Below, piece by piece: positions 1 through 6,815 of a stretch of DNA of 30,582 nt. The stretch comes from a virus, in the IMG/VR virus record IMGVR_UViG_3300032293_001018, positions 1 through 30,582 of that record; one strand, written 5' to 3'. Both the position numbers and the translations under genes were made by a program. Under the pieces are notes generated by a model, which saw only the letters and a program-made list of their open reading frames with translations, made no database searches and was not told the DNA's origin. Position 1 is the first letter of the stretch, and every line of letters starts with the position of its first letter.

Positions 1-240
1 ACAGAATTAACAGGAGAAGAATCTATTAAAATTGTTACTTTTGAGTATATGAATTTTCTTTATTATGTTAGATGTTTTGAAAACATAATTCAATTTATTA
101 AAGGACAAAGACATAGTGAACTATTAACAAACGGAGAAGTTCCAACTCCTGAACAACATATAGAACACGATCTTAGAAGAGAGTTATATAATGGAGATAG
201 ACAGCCACTCCAAGAATGGTTAGATACTAATGGATACTAA
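1..240 (+). CDS. Hypothetical protein, 5' end outside the window
   Basis: The reading frame is open from base 1 to a TAA at 240, giving 79 visible residues; the start lies upstream of the window. An internal ATG at 49 exists, but the frame before it (TELTGEES...) is open and protein-like, so I read this as the C-terminal part of a longer protein. The visible part is charged and helical in character (aromatic-rich YYVRCFENIIQF, then a polar EHDLRREL stretch) and ends WLDTNGY. I do not recognise a family. It ends 17 bases before the next gene and is probably co-transcribed with it. Confidence 0.6.
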   Translation, partial: TELTGEESIKIVTFEYMNFLYYVRCFENIIQFIKGQRHSELLTNGEVPTPEQHIEHDLRRELYNGDRQPLQEWLDTNGY

Positions 241-257
241 TAACATAAATTTATTAA

Positions 258-917
258 ATGCCAGTTACTATATTTAATGGATCAAGTAGAGTGTCTTCAG
301 GAAATTTTTCTGTAGGTGCCCGTTCTGGACCAACAGCAATATTAATAGGGTATATTCAAGCGACGGCACCTGCATTTATTGATGATTGTACAGCAACTTT
401 TACTAATGTGTTATGTACAGTTCCTTTGTATGTTTCCTCTCAAGGAGATTTAGGAAATACCACTGTCTATTCATTAGGTCAATTACCCCATAATAATGCA
501 TATCCAGATGCTGGCTCTCCTTTTTATACAAATACAGGATTAACAACTAAATTAGCTAATGCTGGTGGAAGAGTGTATGGTTTTAATACAAATTTTAATG
601 GTGTACCAAATAGACAAATAAGAATATCTACAGAAACTCCAAATGATTATAATGGTTGGTCTAAATGTTCAATAATTGCTTATGGGTATTATGTAGTATC
701 TGCAACTAAAGTAAATGTAGGAAGTACAAATAGAGCATATGCACCAGATGATGATAGTACAACACCATATGTAGGACAGGTATTATATGATACTATTGGT
801 TCTGGACCTTTCCCCGCTCCCCCAACTACAATAGCATGGGCTTTAAGTCCCAATGTAACAGCTACCCATTTAATAACTTTTGGATCTTCAACTACCGTTG
901 TAAGTGCCGTATCATAA
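258..917 (+). CDS. Ser/Thr/Gly-rich hypothetical protein, probably virion-associated
   Basis: A 219-residue protein starting at ATG 258 behind an AT-rich leader with no Shine-Dalgarno box. It is rich in Ser, Thr, Asn, Gly and Tyr and low in Lys/Glu, with short alternating hydrophobic stretches, as expected of a beta-rich surface protein. It has three Cys (two near residues 43-52, one near 138), no signal peptide and no membrane segment. I do not recognise the family. Composition and position among fibre and tail genes suggest a decoration or fibre-associated protein; this is inference only. A TAA ends it 60 bases before the glycosyltransferase cassette, and a promoter-like motif sits in that gap. 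With its Ser/Thr content it could be a substrate of the downstream enzymes. Confidence 0.7.
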   Translation: MPVTIFNGSSRVSSGNFSVGARSGPTAILIGYIQATAPAFIDDCTATFTNVLCTVPLYVSSQGDLGNTTVYSLGQLPHNNAYPDAGSPFYTNTGLTTKLANAGGRVYGFNTNFNGVPNRQIRISTETPNDYNGWSKCSIIAYGYYVVSATKVNVGSTNRAYAPDDDSTTPYVGQVLYDTIGSGPFPAPPTTIAWALSPNVTATHLITFGSSTTVVSAVS

Positions 918-950
918 AAATAAAATATTTAATTTACAATAAAAATTTAT

Positions 951-960
951 ATATTTATAA
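951..960 (+). promoter_or_regulatory. Late-promoter-like motif ATATTTATAA before the glycosylation cassette
   Basis: An exact ATATTTATAA lies 17 nt before ATG 978. The same word recurs at similar distance before sheath, tube, tail assembly and fibre genes. The core TATTTATA is the reverse complement of the T4 late promoter TATAAATA, so the resemblance is suggestive only. If it is a -10-type element, the 5' UTR would be very short. Confidence 0.55.
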
Positions 961-977
961 TAACAGAATAATAAGTT

Positions 978-2933
978 ATGACAATTTTTTTTATCGCTCC
1001 ACACCTATCTACAGGTGGAATGCCTCAATATCTTTACAAGCAAATAGAGGCTTTATATAAAGAACATACAGTATATTGTTTAGAGTGGGATGATGTAACA
1101 GGAGGGAATCTTGTAGTTCAAAGAAATAGGATTAAAAACCTTTTAGGTAAAAGACTTATCACTTTAGATAAAGATAAACACCATTTATTTAAGCTAATCG
1201 AAGAATGTAATCCAAATATAATACACCTTCAGGAAATACCTGAAATGTTTATGCCTATTGATGTTGCTGATAAATTCTATTCAATAAATAGAAAGTATAA
1301 AATAGTTGAAACATCTCATGATTCAAGTTTTGATATAAATAGAAAACTATACTTCCCAGATAAATTCATGATGGTAAGTCAATATCAAGTAGAGACTTAT
1401 AAGCCATTAAATATCCCTATTGAATTAGTAGAATATCCTATAGAGTATAAAAAAAGAATTCATACTAGAGAGGAATTACTAAATAAGTTAGGTTTAGATC
1501 CTAATAAGAAACACGTTATAAATGTAGGATTATTTACTCCTAGAAAGAATCAAGCGGAGGTTATTGAGTATGCTAGAATGCTTAAAGACTATCCTATTCA
1601 ATTTCACTTTATTGGTAACCAAGCTGACAACTTTCAACAATATTGGCAGCCTCTAATGAAAGACTTTCCTTCAAATTGTAAATGGTGGGGAGAAAGAAGC
1701 GATGTAGATACTTTTTTTGAAATGGCTGACTTATTCCTATTTACTTCTAGAGGTCATGCTACTGATAAAGAAACAATGCCTCTAGTAATTAGAGAGGCTA
1801 TTAGTTGGAAAACACCATCACTTATTTTTAATTTAGATGTTTATTTAGATTATTTTAATAAATTTAGTAATATAAACTATCTAGATTTTAATAGTAAAGA
1901 AAATAATATTCAAAAAATAATTAAAAAATTAAATATAAAACCAATGATAAATTATAATATATGGAGTAGATGGGATGCATTTGAACAAAAAGTATATTAC
2001 GGAACTTCAGAAGATATAAACTCGCCTATAACAGTAGCACTAAAAGAATACCAATCAGACGGTGTATTATGGTCTGGTGATTATGATGCGCTTCATAAAA
2101 ATATAGAATATTGGATGGTTCCTATAAATAAAAATATGTGGGATTATGAAAAAGATCCAAAATTTGGAGGAATAAAAATATGCATCTATAAAAAAGAAAA
2201 CGATGAGTTAATATATGAACATCCTTACTTTCAAAAATTTGTAAACATTCCAAGAGTTTCTTTAAGTAATAGTATTCCATATCATTTAAATTATAAAGAA
2301 TTTTTTATTGAGGGTAAATACAAAAAATATTTTAATAAAAAATTTGATAATATAGTAGATGCTGGCGCTAATGTTGGAGTGTTTACTGAATATTTAATTC
2401 AAAATGAATTAAGTGAAAAAATAATAGCAATAGAATGCGATAGTAAAGCATTAAAAGACTTAAAAAATAATTTTAAAAGAGAATATAGAGTTGAAATTAT
2501 TCCTAAAGCACTTAATTCTACAAATGACAAAATTACTTTTTATCAATCAAAAGAAAATCCAGTAATAAGTAGTGTTATTCCCCCTGATAAATTAAAAAAT
2601 CATATGGCTGGAGTAAAGGGAAACAATGAAGTAATTGTAGATACTGTTACTATAAAAGATCTTGTAGATAAATTAGGTACTATAGATTTACTTAAAATTG
2701 ATATTGAAGGAGCGGAATATGAAATTATTAAAAATGTAAATCCGTCTTTATTTAAAAATATAAATAATTTACTTATTGAATGTCATTTTTTTGAAGAAGA
2801 TTATTTAGAAAAATATAGCAGTTTAATTAAAAAACTATCTGATAATGGATATAAAGTTGAAGAATTTATTAAAGATCAGGCAATAACACATAAAGGAGCG
2901 AGTGAAGTAATATTTGCTACTAAAAATAAATAG
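978..2933 (+). CDS. Bifunctional GT4 glycosyltransferase - FkbM methyltransferase
   Basis: A 651-residue two-enzyme fusion. Residues about 1-340 form a GT-B glycosyltransferase of the GT4 type: an N-terminal nucleotide-fold start with a Gly-rich loop (APHLSTGGMPQY), a second Rossmann half beginning near INVGLFTPRKNQ, and an EX7E donor-site motif at E265/E273. Residues about 340-455 are a Trp-rich beta-like linker module. Residues about 456-651 are an FkbM-type SAM-dependent methyltransferase: SAM motif VDAGANVGVF from residue 460, acidic IECD next, and LLKIDIEGAEYE at 571-582. Family knowledge: GT4 enzymes transfer nucleotide-activated sugars, and FkbM enzymes O-methylate sugars or related hydroxyls. 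The fusion suggests sugar addition followed by methyl capping. ATG 978 is preferred because the fold begins at once. The next gene starts 2 bases after its stop. Sugar and acceptor are unknown. Confidence 0.82.
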   Translation: MTIFFIAPHLSTGGMPQYLYKQIEALYKEHTVYCLEWDDVTGGNLVVQRNRIKNLLGKRLITLDKDKHHLFKLIEECNPNIIHLQEIPEMFMPIDVADKFYSINRKYKIVETSHDSSFDINRKLYFPDKFMMVSQYQVETYKPLNIPIELVEYPIEYKKRIHTREELLNKLGLDPNKKHVINVGLFTPRKNQAEVIEYARMLKDYPIQFHFIGNQADNFQQYWQPLMKDFPSNCKWWGERSDVDTFFEMADLFLFTSRGHATDKETMPLVIREAISWKTPSLIFNLDVYLDYFNKFSNINYLDFNSKENNIQKIIKKLNIKPMINYNIWSRWDAFEQKVYYGTSEDINSPITVALKEYQSDGVLWSGDYDALHKNIEYWMVPINKNMWDYEKDPKFGGIKICIYKKENDELIYEHPYFQKFVNIPRVSLSNSIPYHLNYKEFFIEGKYKKYFNKKFDNIVDAGANVGVFTEYLIQNELSEKIIAIECDSKALKDLKNNFKREYRVEIIPKALNSTNDKITFYQSKENPVISSVIPPDKLKNHMAGVKGNNEVIVDTVTIKDLVDKLGTIDLLKIDIEGAEYEIIKNVNPSLFKNINNLLIECHFFEEDYLEKYSSLIKKLSDNGYKVEEFIKDQAITHKGASEVIFATKNK

Positions 2934-2935
2934 AT

Positions 2936-3760
2936 ATGGTTTTTTTTCTATATAGTAATAAAGCATATGAACACCAAGCAATAGCTTGTATAAAATCTTT
3001 ATCTAATAAGATAACAAATGATGTAAAAATAGTTTATTATACTATTGATTTTAAAAGTGATTTTGAATTTACTAATTTAGTTAAAATAAAAATACCTTTA
3101 AAACCACAATATCCTACATTTCATTATTACAAAGCAGAATTATCTTTACTCACAATGGATTTATTTCCTAATGAGTATTATATGTTTTCGGATACAGACA
3201 TATTATATTCTAAAAGATTTTCTTTTACTAATTTAAAACATAATTTACCTTATCCTAAAGCTAGTTTTGGTCCTCATGAATATCCATTTATGTGGGAATT
3301 AAATAGTATAGGAGAAAGAACTGTTCTTAATGAAACAAGATTAATGGAATATCTTAACGTTCCCCAAAGATCGCAAAGATACGTTTGGTCTTGTATATAT
3401 ACTTTTAATTCTAATTGTAGAGATTTTTTTGAAGAATATAGTTCATTATGCAACTATACTTATCTATTAGATAAAAGATGGTACTATTATCCAATGCATG
3501 ATGAAACTCCATTTAACGTTTGTTTGTGGAAAAGAAACGCAACAGAAAATTTAGGATTCGCTTTTTTAAATACTCATTCACCCAATTCAGTTAAATTAGT
3601 TGAAGAAAATATAATTAAAGATAAAAATCTGAATTCTAACATTGATGAACTTGGTAATGATTGGGAATACATATACGACTCAGAACAAATTATTGCATAT
3701 CATGGATTTAAAAATTCCGAACCTATAAATCAGACACTTGATTATTTATTAAAATATTAA
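2936..3760 (+). CDS. GT-A type glycosyltransferase (DxD motif)
   Basis: A 274-residue protein with the layout of a nucleotide-diphospho-sugar (GT-A) transferase of the GT8-like kind. It opens with a beta strand and 'SNKAYEHQAIACIKSL', typical of the N-terminal sugar-nucleotide fold, and carries YMFSDTDILY with the metal-binding D86-T-D88. Two conserved-looking later blocks are rich in Trp/His (KRWYYYPMHDET near residue 180, and IIAYHGFKN near the end), positions where GT-A enzymes often place an acidic/His metal ligand. There is no signal peptide or membrane segment, so it should act in the cytoplasm of the infected cell. ATG 2936 follows the upstream stop by 2 bases and the next gene starts 1 base after its own stop, so the unit is translationally tight. 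The exact GT family is uncertain. Confidence 0.7.
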   Translation: MVFFLYSNKAYEHQAIACIKSLSNKITNDVKIVYYTIDFKSDFEFTNLVKIKIPLKPQYPTFHYYKAELSLLTMDLFPNEYYMFSDTDILYSKRFSFTNLKHNLPYPKASFGPHEYPFMWELNSIGERTVLNETRLMEYLNVPQRSQRYVWSCIYTFNSNCRDFFEEYSSLCNYTYLLDKRWYYYPMHDETPFNVCLWKRNATENLGFAFLNTHSPNSVKLVEENIIKDKNLNSNIDELGNDWEYIYDSEQIIAYHGFKNSEPINQTLDYLLKY

Positions 3761-3761
3761 T

Positions 3762-4703
3762 ATGAAATTATTAAATACAAGTTTTGATAAAAACGAATGT
3801 AAATTATATATTCAATGTACAATAGATACTGAAATTAGCAATTGTAGTATAGTAGTATCTGATTTACATTTAGATTGCGCTTATTATACATGGGACAATT
3901 TAATAATTTCTAAAGCTTTTAATTGCTGGATAGTTCCCTTTAATACAAAATTAGTAAATATAGTTTTACAAAATAATAAATTTCCTGGTTTTTGTGTTAA
4001 AGTATATGGTCCTAATAAACGATTACTACAAGTTGATAAATTTGTAATGAATGACGTTGATCCTTTAATAAAAAGATTGTATACTACTCCAACACACGAT
4101 GATGTCGGACCTTCATATGTTGATTTTTTCTTTGGAGATTTATGTGCGGGAATGGATACAAAAGGTATTGTAATAGATGCTGGTGCTAATGTAGGATTTT
4201 TTACTTTATTTGCTAAAGAAAATGGAGCTAAAAGAATATATAGTATAGAACCTGACCCTTTACCTTATAGCTTTTTAGAATCTAATTATAAATACGACCC
4301 TTCAATTATTACTATAAATAAAGTATTAAGTCATAAAAATGAACCTGTTGATTTTAATATAGTATTAGTAAATTCAGTAGGTAGTGGTATGAGTGAACAT
4401 AGAATAAAAGATGATAGTGTATTTCCTACTAAAATAGATTCAATATCCTTACACAATATATTAAATATAGAGCCTATAATTAATCTTTTAAAACTAGATA
4501 TTGAAGGAGCTGAATATGATGTATTAGATAATTTAGATAGCAAATATTTTAAAAACATAAATCAGTTGTTTATTGAATTTCATAAAGATCCGAAACCTAT
4601 TTTTAATAGACTTATTAATGAAGGATATCAAGTAGAGTATAGACATTCAAACGAAAATGATATTGCTGGTTTCATATATGCTAAAAAATATGAAAATAAT
4701 TAA
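3762..4703 (+). CDS. FkbM-family SAM-dependent methyltransferase
   Basis: A 313-residue protein. Residues about 1-125 form a beta-rich N-terminal module resembling the linker module of the upstream fusion (shared pattern W-x2-D ... W-x-VP-x-N ... F-x-G ... VY). The catalytic domain follows: VIDAGANVGFF at 137-147 is the SAM-binding glycine loop, IEPDP is the acidic strand end that contacts SAM ribose, and LLKLDIEGAEY at 242-252 is the FkbM hallmark, nearly identical to the first FkbM domain. Family members O-methylate sugars or other hydroxyl groups; a role in capping sugars added by the neighbouring transferases is an inference. The 3' end overlaps the following gene by 14 bases, arguing for co-translation. 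Confidence 0.85.
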   Translation: MKLLNTSFDKNECKLYIQCTIDTEISNCSIVVSDLHLDCAYYTWDNLIISKAFNCWIVPFNTKLVNIVLQNNKFPGFCVKVYGPNKRLLQVDKFVMNDVDPLIKRLYTTPTHDDVGPSYVDFFFGDLCAGMDTKGIVIDAGANVGFFTLFAKENGAKRIYSIEPDPLPYSFLESNYKYDPSIITINKVLSHKNEPVDFNIVLVNSVGSGMSEHRIKDDSVFPTKIDSISLHNILNIEPIINLLKLDIEGAEYDVLDNLDSKYFKNINQLFIEFHKDPKPIFNRLINEGYQVEYRHSNENDIAGFIYAKKYENN

Positions 4704-6771
4704 TATTACTCCAGGTTTAATACCTATCCCGCCTAATGGTTGGGGAGCCGTAGAAAAGATTATATGGGAAATACATAACTGCCTCCTAAAACTAGGCCAC
4801 GACTCTACAATCGCGTATCTGGACGATATAAATGATTATGACATAGTACATATCCACGTGGCAAACTTAGCAAACCTAGCGCATCAAAGAGGTATTCCTT
4901 ATTACTTTACTATGCATGATCACCATGCTTATCTATATGGTAAAGATTCTAGTGTATACAAAGAAAACTTACAAGCTATAAAGAATGCGCAAAAGTCATT
5001 TGTACCAGCTAAATTTTTAGTAGACTATTTTGAAGGCCTGCCTGAATACTTTTCTCATGGAGTAAATACCGACTACTTTATTCCTAGTGGAGTTAAAGAA
5101 CACAAATTATTATGTGTTGCTAATAATGGATTTATTCATGATCAAGCTGAAGATAGAAAAGGTTTTAGTTATGCAATTGAAGCTGCTAAACAATTAGATC
5201 TTCCTATTACTATAGCAGGGCCTAGTAACAATAAAAACTATTTTAAAAAGTTTCCTTCTGATTATAACAAACTTACTATTCTTTATGATTTAACTGAAGA
5301 TGAATTAAGAGACTTATATAAAGAGCATAGTATATTTGTTCATGCATCTATATTAGAAGCGGGACATCCTAATCTAACTTTACTTGAAGCTATGGCATCA
5401 GGACTTCCTGTAGTAGGAACTTATGAAGAAAATAATGAATTAAAAGGGCTAATTAAAGTAGAAAGAAATACAAAGCAAATAGTAGAGATTATATCTAAAT
5501 TAATAAACCCAATAAAATACCTTAGATATTCTAAACTGTCTAAAATAACAGCTGCAGAATTATCATGGATGAATAGAACAAAAGAGCTAATAAAAAAATA
5601 TTCTAATAATATGAAAGATCAACTTATGCAAGGTTATGAAACTACAAAAATATTAGCCATACCCTCAAAAGAACCAGTTCCTCAATTTAATATTAATTTT
5701 ATTCAAGGAGCATTTTTTGAAATTGTAGGAGGAAAACAAGTAGATTATGATATATCTTTTATAGATAATAAAACCAATAAAGTTTTACACTCAGGTAAAA
5801 TATCTTCTAATTGTTGGATTAAAGCTAATAAACAAAGTTTTATTGATTGGAAAATAATAGCATTAGATGGAATTCATGAATATGAATATAATTTAGACTT
5901 AAAAGATAAAAGAGTATATATTGCATTAGACTCTAAATCTTTAGGCGATACTTTAGCATGGTTTCCTTATATAGAAGAGTTTCAAAAAAAGCATAACTGT
6001 AAAATAATAACATCAACATTCTGGAATCATTTTTTTGAAAAAGAATATCCTCAATTTGAATTTGCTAAACCAGGAGAACCTGTTAATAATCTTTATGCAA
6101 TGTATACTATAGGATGGTTTTATAATAAAGATGGAACCATTGACTATAATAAAAACCCTAGAGACTTTAAGCATATTCCTTTACAACAAACGGCAACAGA
6201 CATTTTAGGTTTAGAGTATAAAGAATTAAGACCTAGAATATCGGTTAATAAAAATATAAAAAAAGAAAAACTAATTTCAATAGCAGTACATAGTACAGCA
6301 CAAGCTAAGTATTGGAATAATAAAAAAGGATGGCAAAAGGTAGTTGACTACTTAAAATCTAAAGGATATAAAGTTGTAATGCTATCAAAAGAAGAAGACG
6401 GATATATGGGAAATGCTAATCCTAAAGGCATAGAGTATCTTTCTGATACAAGTATTGAATCTACCATTAAAATATTACAGAAGTCAGAAATGTTTATTGG
6501 TATTAGTAGTGGACTTAGTTGGCTTAGTTGGGCATTAGGAACTAAAACATGCGTAGTATCCGGATTCTCAGATCCAGTAACTGAATTTGAAGACGCAATT
6601 AGAGTATATACAAAAGATGGATTCTGTAGAGGTTGTTTCAATACACATCAATTAGATCCAGGTGATTGGAATTGGTGCCCAAAACATAAAGGAACACAAA
6701 GACAGTTTGAATGCAGTAAAACAATATCAGGAGAAGAAGTTATAAAAGCTATTCAAAACCATATTTCTTAG
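4690..6771 (+). CDS. GT4 glycosyltransferase fused to Aah/TibC-like protein O-heptosyltransferase
   Basis: I choose ATG 4690 (693 residues), not the in-frame ATG at 4657, because MKIINITPG begins a GT4 fold at once. Residues about 1-320 are GT4: ITPGLIPIPPNGWGAVE loop, TMHDHHAY, and the donor-site acidic pair E223/E233 within EAGHPNLTLLEAMASGLPVV. Residues about 328-405 are a beta-rich domain (FNINFIQGAFFEIVGG). Residues 408-692 are a GT9-like heptosyltransferase: SLGDTLAWFPYIEEFQ, HSTAQAKYWNNKKGW from H534, and SSGLSWLSWALGTKT. Four Cys near the C-terminus (C646, C649, C663, C675) in CRGC...NWCPKH...FECS match the iron-binding Cys4 site of TibC. The order beta-domain, GT-B, Cys4 is that of bacterial autotransporter heptosyltransferases (Aah, TibC), which O-glycosylate Ser in repeated adhesin strands. 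The large fibre gene starts 44 bases downstream. The actual sugar donor is unproven. Confidence 0.88.
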   Translation: MKIINITPGLIPIPPNGWGAVEKIIWEIHNCLLKLGHDSTIAYLDDINDYDIVHIHVANLANLAHQRGIPYYFTMHDHHAYLYGKDSSVYKENLQAIKNAQKSFVPAKFLVDYFEGLPEYFSHGVNTDYFIPSGVKEHKLLCVANNGFIHDQAEDRKGFSYAIEAAKQLDLPITIAGPSNNKNYFKKFPSDYNKLTILYDLTEDELRDLYKEHSIFVHASILEAGHPNLTLLEAMASGLPVVGTYEENNELKGLIKVERNTKQIVEIISKLINPIKYLRYSKLSKITAAELSWMNRTKELIKKYSNNMKDQLMQGYETTKILAIPSKEPVPQFNINFIQGAFFEIVGGKQVDYDISFIDNKTNKVLHSGKISSNCWIKANKQSFIDWKIIALDGIHEYEYNLDLKDKRVYIALDSKSLGDTLAWFPYIEEFQKKHNCKIITSTFWNHFFEKEYPQFEFAKPGEPVNNLYAMYTIGWFYNKDGTIDYNKNPRDFKHIPLQQTATDILGLEYKELRPRISVNKNIKKEKLISIAVHSTAQAKYWNNKKGWQKVVDYLKSKGYKVVMLSKEEDGYMGNANPKGIEYLSDTSIESTIKILQKSEMFIGISSGLSWLSWALGTKTCVVSGFSDPVTEFEDAIRVYTKDGFCRGCFNTHQLDPGDWNWCPKHKGTQRQFECSKTISGEEVIKAIQNHIS

Positions 6772-6815
6772 TATAATTTATAAATCCCAAATATGTATTA
6801 GAAAGATAGTCCGAG

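Noticed and set aside
836-1060. Open frame of 74 codons spanning the gap before the GT4-FkbM gene
   Set aside because: It overlaps two better genes, is dominated by Asn/Tyr/Ile from AT-rich non-coding sequence, and has no protein-like pattern.
4331-4558. Minus-strand open frame inside the FkbM gene
   Set aside because: It mirrors a well-supported + strand methyltransferase; all convincing genes are on the + strand.
4657-4689. Upstream ATG extending the TibC-like protein by 11 residues
   Set aside because: MILLVSYMLKN is out of character with a GT4 start, increases the overlap with the previous gene, and the fold begins at MKIINITPG (4690).
6348-6641. Minus-strand open frame of 97 codons inside the heptosyltransferase gene
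   Set aside because: It lies wholly over the conserved catalytic region of the + strand gene and shows no domain features.
6775-6784. AATTTATAAA resembling the promoter motif before the large fibre
   Set aside because: Too divergent from ATATTTATAA and about 31 nt from the start, outside the usual spacing; the fibre may instead be read from the cassette's promoter.
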